A DNA stretch of 64,000 nt from Natronorubrum thiooxidans (GCF_900156475.1 NZ_FTNR01000003.1:242590-306589), one strand, 5' to 3'. Positions 53,013-61,959 are shown, numbered from the stretch's first letter. Made by a program: numbers and translations. The notes: generated from the letters alone by a model not told the origin.

Positions 53013-53396
53013 GACCAATAATGGGTCCACGTCATGGGGCTTATATGTTGGCAATAAATGGTGTAATAAACTGTAACTGTCCAGATATCGATCGAATTAC
53101 GGTCCTCTTGTTCGTGAACGCGAATCGATCCTGCGCAACAGACTCGATAGCAATAGGGGTGGCTCTCCGTGCCAATCCGTCATTGAAATCGACGGTCGGC
53201 AGGTGCCTGCAGACGAACGATTAGCTGGCAACGAGAACGTGTGGGGGCACCGATACGGATTCCTGTCCGTCAGCGCCGAGCACCCGCAGAACGACACGGG
53301 TACACCGGTACAGCAGACTGGACGAGCGACGACGCGATCGTCTGGGCCACGGTGGCCGATCGATTCAACCCGGCCGTTTTCGCTCGAGGGACGTGA
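53013..53396 (-). promoter_or_regulatory. Control region between trmB and the sugar operon
   Basis: No gene seen in these 384 bases. On the minus strand ATATAA (53041-53046) is 29-34 bases before the binding-protein ATG and is the likely TATA box. The half-site ATAAATG at 53054-53060 matches one half of the palindrome in front of trmB. Confidence 0.45.
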
Positions 53397-54464
53397 TCAC
53401 TCCTCTTTGAGCATCGGCGGCTCGTGGCGACCGATGTGGATCTCGTGGGCCTCGACATCTTCCAAGGCTGCGACGCGGCCACCGACAGTGACGTGCTCGC
53501 CATCCTCGTTCTCGAGTGTGAGCGCAGCGACTTCCTCGCTTACCTCAAAGGAGACGTCGAGAATGCGTCCGCGAACGATACGCGGGCCGCCAACTTCAAC
53601 GTCCCGACCCTCGATCGTCGCGTAGAACTCGCCGCCCTCCTCCATGATGTCCTTGACACACCGGCGGATCGAGGCGTACTTGCGGGGATACGTTCGTGCG
53701 GTGCCGTCCTCGCCGAGCGTTGCTTCGGCGGTCGTCCAGAGGACGGTTCCGAAGAACCCGGAGACGAGAAAGCCAAGCGCCGAGCGATTGAAGATGACAC
53801 CGTACCGGTCCTGGTCGTCACGCAGGGCGTCCTGTGTCGCATACATCGAGTAGTTGCCGTCGGCGACAGCGACGACCGGCGTCGTGATCCCTCGTCGGGC
53901 ACGGGCCGTCGTTGCGACCTCGTGGTAGTCGAACTCGGCCGGATCAGGGGCCTCGTTCGCCGGCGTCACGATCAGGTCGACGCTGACGCCCGCATCGACG
54001 GCCGCTTTCAGGTCCGCCTCGAACCGGGTCAGCAGATCCGGCGTCAGCGACAGGGAGAGTTCGTAGTCGGCGTCGTCGATCACTTCCTCGAGATAGCGCA
54101 GGATCGTCGATCGCGATTTGACCAACGAGACGGCCTCGGTGTCGCGAGCCGGCGCAGTGTACCGGCTCTCGAGTTCGTCGATCATCTCCGCCAGCGAGGT
54201 CTGGACGTTCGAGAACGCCTCCTCGGGGTTGATCGCGACGACTTTCATCGGACGGGACTCGCGGAGTTCGACGAGTCCACGGTCGCTCAAACTACGGACG
54301 GTGTCGTACACACGCGGCTGTGGGATGTCAGTCCGATCGGCGATCTCGCTTGCAGTGAGTTGTCCCTGCTCTAAGACGGTCAGATAGGCGTCGATCTCGT
54401 ACTCGCCGAGATTGAACCGCTCCCCGACCTGCTCGACGGTCGAGCGAAGTTCGTCTGGTGCCAT
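53397..54464 (-). CDS. trmB: TrmB family sugar-responsive transcriptional regulator
   Basis: 355 residues. N-terminal winged helix ([51 protein letters not shown]), a coiled-coil linker, and the TrmB sugar-binding region ([35 protein letters not shown]) with a C-terminal beta domain ([23 protein letters not shown]). TrmB proteins bind the imported sugar or a derivative and switch transporter and metabolic genes. It is placed just before the sugar operon, in the same direction, and probably controls it and itself. Confidence 0.93.
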   Translation of the reverse strand: MAPDELRSTVEQVGERFNLGEYEIDAYLTVLEQGQLTASEIADRTDIPQPRVYDTVRSLSDRGLVELRESRPMKVVAINPEEAFSNVQTSLAEMIDELESRYTAPARDTEAVSLVKSRSTILRYLEEVIDDADYELSLSLTPDLLTRFEADLKAAVDAGVSVDLIVTPANEAPDPAEFDYHEVATTARARRGITTPVVAVADGNYSMYATQDALRDDQDRYGVIFNRSALGFLVSGFFGTVLWTTAEATLGEDGTARTYPRKYASIRRCVKDIMEEGGEFYATIEGRDVEVGGPRIVRGRILDVSFEVSEEVAALTLENEDGEHVTVGGRVAALEDVEAHEIHIGRHEPPMLKEE

Positions 54465-54487
54465 ACCGGGTCGTACGGTCCCGGCGG

Positions 54488-54500
54488 ATAAATGATTTAT
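54488..54500. promoter_or_regulatory. Perfect palindrome at the trmB promoter
   Basis: ATAAATGATTTAT is a perfect 13-bp palindrome, 24-36 bases before the trmB ATG, where the TATA box should be. It may be both TATA element and autoregulatory operator. Confidence 0.45.
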
Positions 54501-54622
54501 TATGCACTGAGTAGCACCTGTTTTCGAAATTGGGTTGTTTCTGTCTTCGGCGCGTGTGACTCGATCTCAGTGCGAGTGTGACGGTCAGAACGCTTAACCA
54601 CTGCGGGCAAGAGTGTCTTGCT

Positions 54623-55639
54623 ATGCTCGGGGTGTTACAGGCAAACGAGAGCGAGGCGGCCGAAGAGGTCCGGGGCGCACTCCCGATCGACGTCTCACAA
54701 CTCACCGTCGATATCGCACTCGCAGTTCTCGTCGTCATTGTCGGCTGGTATCTCTCGAAACTCGTCGTTCGGATCGCCGGTCGCACGATCGCCCGCCGAA
54801 TCGAACGCCCCAGCGTCACCCGAACCGTCCTTCGCGGCGTCCGAATCACCGTCTTGTTCGTGGCGTTTGTCATCGCTGCGGGTATTCTCGGCATCGGTGA
54901 CACACAGATCCTCCTCTCGGTGACCGTCATTTCGGCCGTGATCGCCGTCGTCCTCGCCCCGCTCGTGGGGAGCCTGATTAATGGCTTTTTTATTCTCACC
55001 GATCGGCCGTACGAAATCGGTGACATGATCGAGGTCACCGACGAGGGCCACACAGGATTCGTCGAAGATATCACGATTCGCTACACGAAGATCTTCACCC
55101 TCCAGAACACGTTTATCGTCATCCCAAACGCCGAGATCCACGAACGTGACGTGATCAACTACTCCGCCGAGGACGAGCGAACCCGGATTTCGGTCGGCTT
55201 CGACGTCACCTACGACAGCGACCTCGAGACCGCACGAAAACAGGCTAAACGGGCAGCACGCAGCGTCGACACCGTCATCTCCGGTGGACCGGATATCCGG
55301 ATCGGCAGTGCCCGCTACGCCGCCGCACCGGTCTGTACAATCGAGGAATACGGCGATCATGGCATCGCGCTCGAGGTGTACTTCTGGATCAAACACCCCT
55401 ACAAACAGACCATCGCTCGTTCGGACGTCCAGTCGGCGATCCGGGAGCGATTTGCGGATTCTGACGTCGAATTCGCCTACCCACGCCGCCATCACGTCTT
55501 CGACGAGAGCAGCGGTGTCGCCCGACTGGCCGTCGACGGTCCCGAATCCGACCGTCTGAACGCCGATTCGGCTGTCGAACCCACAGTCCCCGGAATGGGC
55601 GGGACTGAAACCGAACCCGACGGGCAAACTGACCAGTAA
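54623..55639 (+). CDS. MscS-family mechanosensitive channel
   Basis: 338 residues from ATG 54623. Three TM helices, the last being the pore helix ILLSVTVISAVIAVVLAPLVGSLINGFFIL, followed by the MscS beta domain (RPYEIGDMIEVTDEGHTGFVEDITIRYTKI, FIVIPNAEIHERDVINYS) and the alpha/beta vestibule. It releases solutes on hypo-osmotic shock. The charged tail is acidic. Confidence 0.93.
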   Translation: MLGVLQANESEAAEEVRGALPIDVSQLTVDIALAVLVVIVGWYLSKLVVRIAGRTIARRIERPSVTRTVLRGVRITVLFVAFVIAAGILGIGDTQILLSVTVISAVIAVVLAPLVGSLINGFFILTDRPYEIGDMIEVTDEGHTGFVEDITIRYTKIFTLQNTFIVIPNAEIHERDVINYSAEDERTRISVGFDVTYDSDLETARKQAKRAARSVDTVISGGPDIRIGSARYAAAPVCTIEEYGDHGIALEVYFWIKHPYKQTIARSDVQSAIRERFADSDVEFAYPRRHHVFDESSGVARLAVDGPESDRLNADSAVEPTVPGMGGTETEPDGQTDQ

Positions 55640-55691
55640 CGGCGTTGCTCGAGTCTACCCCGCTCCCGTCTCCGTGGGATTGTGGTGGTGT

Positions 55692-55697
55692 TTTATA
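55692..55697 (+). promoter_or_regulatory. TATA box of the universal stress protein gene
   Basis: TTTATA lies 35-40 bases before the ATG at 55732, leaving a leader of about 10 bases. Confidence 0.4.
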
Positions 55698-55731
55698 CGA
55701 TCTCCATACCAAGTCATCGAGTAGCTCACAC

Positions 55732-56163
55732 ATGTACGACGACATCCTCATTCCGACGGACGGTAGCGAGACGATCTCCGAAACGCTAGCTCACGGGCTC
55801 CCCCTCGCCGAGGACAACGATGCGACGGTACACACTCTGTACGTGGTCGACAACCGGATGACCGCCGCAGCGACCGGCGAAACCAGCTCCGACCTCGAGC
55901 GCTCACTCGAGGCGGAGGGCCACGATGCCGTCGCTGCCGTCGAGGAACAGGCCGCACAGCGGGGGCTCGACACTGTCAGCGACGTCGACAAGGGGACGCC
56001 AGCAAAGACGATTCTCGAGTACGCCGACGAGTACGGGATCGACCTGATCGTCATCGGAACGCGAGGAAAAAGCCCTCGAGAGAAGGTCACGTCACTCGGC
56101 AGCGTCTCGGAACGAGTCGTCGATAACGCCTCGATTCCGGTCTTCGTCGTTCGCGACGCCTGA
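55732..56163 (+). CDS. Universal stress protein (UspA family)
   Basis: 143 residues. MYDDILIPTDGSE is the first strand, DLIVIGTRGKSPREKVTSLGSVSERVV the ATP-binding GxxGxn(S/T) region (here GTRGK...LGSVSE), and PVFVVRDA the last strand. An ATP-binding USP of the UspFG-like type. Convergent with a second USP gene. Confidence 0.9.
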   Translation: MYDDILIPTDGSETISETLAHGLPLAEDNDATVHTLYVVDNRMTAAATGETSSDLERSLEAEGHDAVAAVEEQAAQRGLDTVSDVDKGTPAKTILEYADEYGIDLIVIGTRGKSPREKVTSLGSVSERVVDNASIPVFVVRDA

Positions 56164-56194
56164 CCGCATGAGCGAGTGACCGAGTAAGCGGCGC

Positions 56195-56605
56195 TTACGG
56201 GCGGACACTTTCGACCGTAATGACCTCACAATCGAGGTGTGTCCGCAGGTACCGATCGATGTTCGGGTTGTCGGTAAATCGCTGGAAGATCCGGCGCAAT
56301 CGGCTCGCCTGCTTGCTCCCGATGACGACGGCGTCGGCACCTTCGGCTGCAACCTCATCCAGAATGCTCTCTTCGACGAGAAACCCGGTTCGAACGACAT
56401 AGCGTGTGTTCTCGAGTCGGCCAAACGTGTTCTCGACGGCGGTTTTGAGATCCATTCGCGTTACTTTTTTGCCGTTCTGATAGAGATCGACATGAAGGAC
56501 CGTCAACGACGCGTCCCGCTCGCGAGCGACCTCGATTGCCCGCTCGAGCGTTCGGCGCGAATGCTTTGACAAAGGATATCGAACGGGAACCACGACCAGC
56601 GACAT
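56195..56605 (-). CDS. Universal stress protein (UspA family), second copy
   Basis: 136 residues. SLVVVPVRYPLSKHSRRTLERAIEVARERDASLTVLHVDLYQNGKKVTRMDL begins with a divergent first strand (PVRYPL instead of PTDGS), and GADAVVIGSKQASRLRRIFQRFTDNPNIDRYL replaces the normal ATP motif, so it may not bind ATP. Different subgroup from its convergent neighbour. Confidence 0.85.
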   Translation of the reverse strand: MSLVVVPVRYPLSKHSRRTLERAIEVARERDASLTVLHVDLYQNGKKVTRMDLKTAVENTFGRLENTRYVVRTGFLVEESILDEVAAEGADAVVIGSKQASRLRRIFQRFTDNPNIDRYLRTHLDCEVITVESVRP

Positions 56606-56763
56606 TATGCAATGGAACGATACCGCGCCGGGTAAACCTTTCAGTTAGGACAGTCACGGTTGTGCACTAGTACCATGACCAGCGGATCGTCGGTCGAAAT
56701 GGCACCAGTGGTCCCCGATACCGGACAGACAGTCATTTATCGCGAGCGCGGCTAGGCAGGGAT

Positions 56764-57000
56764 ATGCAACCACGGTCCACTGAGGACGGTACCGTCTACG
56801 TTTCGGAACGAGACGGCGACAACGGCTCGAAGGGTCCATTTTTCGTCGCCTACGAATCTCGAGACGCAACCCAGCGGTACGGCTGGTTCTGTGCGAACTG
56901 CGAGAGCTTCGACAATGCGATGGACTCGATGGGTCGAATCAAGTGCAACCGGTGTGGCAACTTCCGAAAGCCGACCGAATGGGACGCCGCCCACGAGTGA
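56764..57000 (+). CDS. DUF5816 small zinc-binding protein
   Basis: 78 residues; GPFFVAYESRDATQRYGWFCANCESFDNAMDSMGRIKCNRCGNFRKPTEWDAAH matches the haloarchaeal DUF5816 type, with two CxxC pairs (CANC and CNRC) forming one zinc site. Function unknown. Confidence 0.8.
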   Translation: MQPRSTEDGTVYVSERDGDNGSKGPFFVAYESRDATQRYGWFCANCESFDNAMDSMGRIKCNRCGNFRKPTEWDAAHE

Positions 57001-57123
57001 GCTCCAGACGGCCCGGTTGACGACTGCTGCTCGCCTCCGTCGTTGGTGTCGAGTGTACCCCGTTTCCCCGATAGAACGTCAGTTGTTGTAGATCGACGAG
57101 CGAGTTCTTGATCCGTACCAACA

Positions 57124-57129
57124 TTTATA
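57124..57129 (+). promoter_or_regulatory. TATA box of the DUF7116 gene
   Basis: TTTATA is 28-33 bases before the ATG at 57157 and supports that start over the in-frame ATG at 57172. Confidence 0.5.
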
Positions 57130-57156
57130 GCGGATGGCCGTGTAGATACGTATCGA

Positions 57157-57477
57157 ATGGGTCCTGTTAACATGCGACTCGTCGAGCAGGCCAGGTCGAT
57201 CTTCGCAGAGCTTGGGTACACCGTCGAAGGGAACGGCCCGAAGTTCCGCGCCGAACGTGACTGGAAAGTCGTCCACGTCAGTACCGTCCTCGAGACAGGA
57301 GAGCTTCCGTCCGAGTCCGGACAGTTCCACTGTTTCGTTGCCCAGCCTGAGGACGCCGATGATCTCGAGAACACGCTCCAGAGCGTCAACCCAGCCTATG
57401 AGTGGGCGATTATCGTCGTCGACGGGGACGACTATCAGGTCGAACGTGCCCCGCCAGGACCACGCGTTTCAGCGTAA
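57157..57477 (+). CDS. DUF7116-type small haloarchaeal protein
   Basis: 106 residues. EQARSIFAELGYTVEGNGPKFRAERDWKVVHV and FHCFVAQPEDADDLENTLQSVNPAYEWAIIVVD are recognisable as a conserved small cytosolic alpha/beta protein of haloarchaea. No catalytic residues stand out. The TnpB element inserted about 60 bases after its stop. Confidence 0.8.
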   Translation: MGPVNMRLVEQARSIFAELGYTVEGNGPKFRAERDWKVVHVSTVLETGELPSESGQFHCFVAQPEDADDLENTLQSVNPAYEWAIIVVDGDDYQVERAPPGPRVSA

Positions 57478-57549
57478 CGGTCGAACAATCGAACAATCGC
57501 TTCGCCCCGCAACACCGCTTCCCACTTATATGCTGAACAGGCGCAATAC

Positions 57550-57567
57550 CACGGCCTTCAGGCCGTG
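57550..57567. repeat. Left-end hairpin of the tnpB element
   Basis: CACGGCC/GGCCGTG stem of 7 bp with loop TTCA. Confidence 0.85.
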
Positions 57568-57666
57568 ACCCAGTTCCACCGACTTCGACAGGGCTGGATA
57601 TTCCACTGTCCCCAATCCAACCTTTACAAGAGACGCGAGTATAAGCGATTATACAGGCGTTTCACG

Positions 57667-58980
57667 GTGCTGGAAGTCCACCGCACCTATCAAGCACGAA
57701 TCCGCAACCACGCACAGGTAGCGGAGTCGCTCAACCGGCACGGGTGGTCAGCCAGCAAACTCTGGAACGTTGCGAACTATCACTCCCGCGAGGTCTGGGA
57801 GGAGACGGGCGAGATTCCCGACCACGAGGAGTTGAAAGACGAGTTGAAGGCCCATCCAAAATACAAAGGGCTACATTCGCAGTCCAGTCAGCGGGTTCTG
57901 GAGGAACTCGCTGAAGCTTTCAACTCGTGGTACTCAAGTGATGATGACAGGGACAATCCGCCCGGCTACCGCAAAGAAAACTACTACGACCAACAGGGTC
58001 GACGAGTTCACGAAGAACACCCGCGCTCGACGGTCACGTGGAAGCAGAACGGTATCCGCCACGACACCAAGAACAACCGTGTCCGCCTCTCCAAGGGTGC
58101 GAATCACAAGGAACACCCCCGAGCGTGGGAGTACATCCTTGTTGAATACGAAAACCGACCCGGTGTCACCGTCGAGAACCTGCAACAAGTCCGCGCCGTC
58201 TACGACCAGCAGAACGAGCGGTGGGAACTCCATCTCGTCTGCAAAGACGAAATTGAGACGCCCGACGCGCCCGGCAACGAGACAGCAGGTATCGACCTTG
58301 GTATCAGCAACTTCGCTGCCGTCGCCTACAGTACAGAGGAAACCGACCTGTACCCCGGAAACCGTCTGAAACAGGACGGCTACTATTTCCCGAAGGAAAT
58401 CGCCAAGTGCGACGACAGCGGTGGTGAACGAGCCACACGTCTCCACGCGAAGTGGTCTGAGCGCCGCACCCATTTCTTCCACAGTCTCGCCAAACATATC
58501 GTCCAACGATGTATCGAGAAGGGTGTTGGCCGTATCAACGTCGGTGACTTGGAAGGCGTCCGCGAGGACGAGAACGCCGACTCGAAGAACTGGGGTCGTC
58601 ACGGCAACCTCGACCTGCACGGGTGGGCATTCGACCGCTTCACCTCGATTCTCGAATACAAGTCGAAGGTTGAGGGTATCGAGGTCGTAAAAGTGTCCGA
58701 GCGTGACACGAGCAAAACGTGTTGCGTTTGTGGGAGAGAAGATGGGAGTCAGCGTGTTGAACGTGGCTTGTACGTGTGCGAGGCGTGTGATGCGGCGTTC
58801 AACGCTGACGTGAACGGGGCGGAGAATGTCCGTCTTGACATCAATCAAAGTAACTCCGAGTCTTCGGCCAGTTTGGACGAGGATAGGAGTACCGGCTGGT
58901 TGGCACAGCCCGGAGTCTACCTTTACGACTTGTCCAGCGGATTCCAACCGCAGGCACAAGTGGTAGACTGCAAACCGTAA
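57667..58980 (+). CDS. tnpB: TnpB RNA-guided endonuclease
   Basis: 437 residues from GTG 57667 (VLEVHRTYQARIRNHAQVAESLNRHGWSASKLWNV), the usual haloarchaeal TnpB beginning; the frame continues back to 57565 but runs into the left-end hairpin. The split RuvC nuclease is complete: Asp210 in GIDLGISNFA, Glu296 in INVGDLEGVRED, Asp381 in AAFNADVNGA. The zinc finger CCVC...CEAC (Cys352, 355, 371, 374) lies between the last two. TnpB uses a right-end-derived RNA to cut DNA and keep its element in place. All active-site residues are present, so it may be functional. Confidence 0.92.
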   Translation: MLEVHRTYQARIRNHAQVAESLNRHGWSASKLWNVANYHSREVWEETGEIPDHEELKDELKAHPKYKGLHSQSSQRVLEELAEAFNSWYSSDDDRDNPPGYRKENYYDQQGRRVHEEHPRSTVTWKQNGIRHDTKNNRVRLSKGANHKEHPRAWEYILVEYENRPGVTVENLQQVRAVYDQQNERWELHLVCKDEIETPDAPGNETAGIDLGISNFAAVAYSTEETDLYPGNRLKQDGYYFPKEIAKCDDSGGERATRLHAKWSERRTHFFHSLAKHIVQRCIEKGVGRINVGDLEGVREDENADSKNWGRHGNLDLHGWAFDRFTSILEYKSKVEGIEVVKVSERDTSKTCCVCGREDGSQRVERGLYVCEACDAAFNADVNGAENVRLDINQSNSESSASLDEDRSTGWLAQPGVYLYDLSSGFQPQAQVVDCKP

Positions 58981-59045
58981 TATCCCAACTGCGGTCGAGA
59001 TTCCTCCGCCTTCAGGCGGAGGAGGATGTCAATTTTCGAGTGCGT
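58830..59045 (+). ncRNA. Predicted reRNA/omegaRNA scaffold and guide of tnpB
   Basis: By analogy with studied TnpB systems, the guide RNA comes from the 3' part of tnpB plus the right end. The hairpin CCTCCGCC/GGCGGAGG would be close to the scaffold 3' end and the following bases (ATGTCAATTTTCGAGTGCGT) would serve as guide. Boundaries are inferred only. Confidence 0.35.
59003..59022. repeat. Right-end hairpin of the tnpB element
   Basis: CCTCCGCC/GGCGGAGG stem of 8 bp with loop TTCA; the loop is shared with the left end. Confidence 0.85.
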
Positions 59046-60234
59046 TTCGTGTCGCTGAGACGCCGGCACCGGGATCGACGTCCGCACCCATCGACTCTAG
59101 AACGTCACCCAGCGCCGTCACGACGTAAATCACGTTTTTCGGGCGTGCGGAGTGGCCCATACAACCGATCCGGAAGATCTCTCCGTCTAGATCGCCGAGC
59201 CCACTCGCGATCTCGAGATCGTAGCGCTCGAGCAGTTCGGCACAGACCTCGCCGTCATCGATCCCATCAGGGACACGGACGGCGTTGAGGCTTGGCAGCC
59301 AGTACTCGTCGGGCGCGTTCATTTCGAGGCCCATTCCCTCCATGCCGGCTTTCAGCGCCCCGGCGAGGCGCTCGTGGCGTGCCCACCGCTGCTCGATGCC
59401 TTCTTCGGCGACCAGCCGAAGCGCCTCCCGGAGCGCGTAGACGTTCGTGATCGGTGCGGTGTGGTGGTAGGCGCGTTCGTCGCCCCAGTAGCCCTCGAGC
59501 AAGGAGAGGTCGAGATACCACGAGCGGGACTCCTCTTCGCGCGAGAGGACCTTTTCCATGGCGGTATCCGAGAGCGTCAGCGGGCTCGCACCGGGCGGAC
59601 AGGAGAGACACTTCTGTGGGCCCGAGTACGCGACGTCGATGTCCCAGTCGTCGACTCGGAGTTCGACACCACCAAGCGACGTGACGGTGTCAGCGATCAC
59701 GAGCGCGTCGTGGTCGTGTGCTGCAGCAGTCAGTTCGGAGACGTTGGGCTGGAGGACGCCCGTACTCGTCTCGGCGTGGACGAAGCCGAAGACGTCGGGG
59801 TCGTGTTCGGCAAGCGCGTCGGACACGTTAGCGGGCTCGAGCGGTTCGCCCCACGGTGCGTCGACTTCGACGACCTCACCGCCGGCTCGGCGAGCCATCG
59901 ACGCCATCCGGCCGCCGAAGTAGCCGTTCGTCGGGACGAGCATCGTATCGCCCGGCTCGACGACGTTACCGATCGCAGCCTCCATGGCCGCTGAACCGGT
60001 CCCTGAGACTGGGATCGTCCACTGGTTGTCGGTCCGGAACGTGTAGCGCAGCAGTTCCTGTACCTCGTTCATAATCTCGACGAACGAGGGATCGAGATGG
60101 CCCACGAGGGGCGTGCTCATCGCTCGCAGGACACGTGGATTCACATCACTCGGTCCAGGTCCCATCAGCGTCCGGTCTGGCGGCGTCAGTTCACTGATTT
60201 TCGACACATCGATCTCATCGTCAGCACCTGTCAT
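59029..60234 (-). CDS. Class V aminotransferase (alanine/serine--glyoxylate or pyruvate type)
   Basis: 401 residues from ATG 60234. LMGPGPSDVNPRVLRAM and PVSGTGSAAMEAAIGNVVEPGD are the family opening, DTVTSLGGVELRVDDWDIDVAYSGPQKCLSCPPG holds the PLP Lys in SGPQKC, and IFRIGCMGHSARPKNVIYVVTALGDVL closes the small domain. It transfers an amino group from alanine or serine to glyoxylate or pyruvate. The start at 60234 excludes a frame extension across 31-bp repeats. The tnpB element ends at its stop codon. Confidence 0.9.
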   Translation of the reverse strand: MTGADDEIDVSKISELTPPDRTLMGPGPSDVNPRVLRAMSTPLVGHLDPSFVEIMNEVQELLRYTFRTDNQWTIPVSGTGSAAMEAAIGNVVEPGDTMLVPTNGYFGGRMASMARRAGGEVVEVDAPWGEPLEPANVSDALAEHDPDVFGFVHAETSTGVLQPNVSELTAAAHDHDALVIADTVTSLGGVELRVDDWDIDVAYSGPQKCLSCPPGASPLTLSDTAMEKVLSREEESRSWYLDLSLLEGYWGDERAYHHTAPITNVYALREALRLVAEEGIEQRWARHERLAGALKAGMEGMGLEMNAPDEYWLPSLNAVRVPDGIDDGEVCAELLERYDLEIASGLGDLDGEIFRIGCMGHSARPKNVIYVVTALGDVLESMGADVDPGAGVSATRNALEN

Positions 60235-60271
60235 GGGTTCCAGTGGGACCGGCACCTCAAAAACGTTCACG

Positions 60272-60330
60272 CATTGGCACGGACTATCGGTCGTGAAATA
60301 CACATTGGCACGGACTATCGGTCGCGAAAC
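60272..60330. repeat. 31-bp direct repeat upstream of the aminotransferase
   Basis: CATTGGCACGGACTATCGGT plus CG[T/C]GAAA occurs at 60272 and again at 60303, back to back with one mismatch. It lies 38 bases before the ATG at 60234, in the promoter position. Confidence 0.9.
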
Positions 60331-60467
60331 CGATCCATGCGATTTTGTTCGATGCTTTCGGACGGTTCTCGGCCTTCCACTCTTTCGACGAGAGCCATCT
60401 CAAAACCAAGACTCTTGCTGTCATTAGCCATACATTGAAGACGGATCACGATGTACACCTACGGGCA

Positions 60468-60668
60468 ATGGTATTCAAGAAGATCACTCTGATCGGAACG
60501 AGTCCGGACAGCTTCGACGCAGCAGCCGACGACGCCATCGACCGTGCCGAGGCGACCCTCGAGAACGTCCACTGGATCGAAGTCGACGAACTCGGCGTCG
60601 AAGTCGCAAGCGCCGACGACCGCGAGTATCAGGCGGAAGTTACCGTCGCCTTCAAACTCGAAGAGTAA
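60468..60668 (+). CDS. Dodecin (flavin-binding)
   Basis: 66 residues: [65 protein letters not shown]. The one-helix, three-strand dodecin pattern with Trp in NVHWIEV, which stacks on flavin, is intact. Dodecins form 12-mers that store or protect riboflavin or FMN; the Halobacterium protein binds riboflavin and lumichrome. Start ATG 60468. Confidence 0.92.
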   Translation: MVFKKITLIGTSPDSFDAAADDAIDRAEATLENVHWIEVDELGVEVASADDREYQAEVTVAFKLEE

Positions 60669-60832
60669 GGACACCGCTCTTTTTTGATGCGTGTCCTTTG
60701 GGAACCGCCGTCAGCGATGCCCCTCTCGAACGCGCTACGCCACGACAGAATCGACAGAGCGATCGAGGGAGAACCGATCGCGATCGAAATCCGAATCGGA
60801 CGGCAGACACCAGCGGGTGCCGAAAACGAGGG

Positions 60833-61207
60833 TTACGTTCGGAACGATTCGCCACAGCCACACTCGCTGACGACATTTGGGTTTTCCACGTGGAACCCTT
60901 CCGCCTGCAGTCCGCTCTCGTAGTCCAGGATGCTTCCCTCGATGTATTTCAGGCTCGCCGGGTCGACGAAGACGCGAAGTCCGTGGTGTTTGTAGATCGT
61001 ATCGTCACTATCGGGCGCGTCGTCGAATCGCATCCCGTAGGACAGCCCTGCACAGCCGCCTTGCTGGACGAACAGCCGTAAGCCTGCCTCGGTTTTGTCG
61101 AGTCCTTCACGCTCGAGTAATCCGCGTGCCTCCTCGGCTGCCGCTTCAGTCACTTCGATCTCGGGGCGTGTGTCTGCGTCCCCGCCGTCCATGCTGTCCG
61201 TGCTCAT
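60833..61207 (-). CDS. Iron-sulfur cluster assembly protein, IscA/ErpA type
   Basis: 124 residues. A 15-residue acidic leader is followed by the A-type carrier domain with the three ligand Cys in GGCAGLSYGM and SECGCGESF. It passes Fe-S clusters to target proteins. Confidence 0.92.
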   Translation of the reverse strand: MSTDSMDGGDADTRPEIEVTEAAAEEARGLLEREGLDKTEAGLRLFVQQGGCAGLSYGMRFDDAPDSDDTIYKHHGLRVFVDPASLKYIEGSILDYESGLQAEGFHVENPNVVSECGCGESFRT

Positions 61208-61393
61208 GTGTATCCCTTACCGTCGCGACAATGTTAACTGTGACGCCCGTGGCTTCACTTCCCAGTGCGCTGCGTTTTCGTCCCGCCCGTGTTCGTTCCG
61301 CCGTTGCCCGCCTCATACTGTCGACGATACCGATGTCCCGGTTTTCGACCGATCGAATGGTCGCATCCAATCACTGGTTTCGCTTTGGCAGTT

Positions 61394-61642
61394 TCACTCG
61401 CCGTACCGGTTTCCGTGCCGCTGTACCGACCGGTAGTACGGCCCGAACTGACGTTCGTCGTTTCGCGAGAGTTCGATATCGTGCGCTGCCAGCAACTCGA
61501 GCATTCGTCGTGGCTCACACTCATACCACATCGAGAGGAGTCGGACGTTTTTTTGTGCGTAATCGTAGTTCCGCTCGAGTACCCGTCTCTCGGTCGGATC
61601 GACCACCGGCTCACGGTCACGCTCGTGCTCATGTCGTGACAT
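61394..61642 (-). CDS. Small conserved haloarchaeal protein
   Basis: 82 residues from ATG 61642: PTERRVLERNYDYAQKNVRLLSMWYECEPRRMLELLAAHDIELSRNDERQFGPYYRSVQRHG. Charged and mostly helical, no motifs I can name. Composition and codon use are normal. Confidence 0.6.
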   Translation of the reverse strand: MSRHEHERDREPVVDPTERRVLERNYDYAQKNVRLLSMWYECEPRRMLELLAAHDIELSRNDERQFGPYYRSVQRHGNRYGE

Positions 61643-61959
61643 CTCGACTCCTACTCCGATGTCCACCACTGTAAAGCTATAGCAGAGCCACTGACCGCCA
61701 CTGCATATCCAATCACACTCGGCGGTGCCATCGGTGTATCACTCGTTGCAGACGGACTGCTGTCGGTCAGTGCTGGCGTGACTGCAGGATAGCTCGCAGT
61801 CGCGTCGGTAGATCGGTATAGCAGACCGTCTCAGCTGTCCGCTGGATCCCCACCCGTCGGCTGCAGGATCGACCTGACAGCAACATCGGCGTTCGCCCTC
61901 TCGTCTGGCACGGGAAGCCACTCGGCGAGTAACCCCGCAACCGCTCGGCCGTAACCGGC
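61643..61959. other. Intergenic, possible gene remnant
   Basis: A plus-strand open frame without a start codon (about 61640-61790) reads LTATAYPITLGGAIGVSLVADGLLSVSAGVTAG, a plausible membrane segment, before a TAG. It may be the end of a lost small membrane protein. Nothing else is seen. Confidence 0.25.

Larger units (their letters stand above)
57535..59030 (+). mobile_element. Solo-tnpB IS200/IS605-group element (IS1341 type)
   Basis: A tnpB gene flanked by subterminal hairpins with the same TTCA loop (57550-57567 and 59003-59022) and no tnpA. Exact ends are uncertain; I place them about 15 bases outside the left hairpin and 8 bases outside the right one. Such elements insert without target duplication, so no direct repeat is expected. 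Confidence 0.75.

Noticed and set aside
57565..57666. Upstream start of tnpB at the GTG 57565
   Set aside because: It lies inside the left-end hairpin, and the added 34 residues do not match the family start VLEVHRTYxARI.
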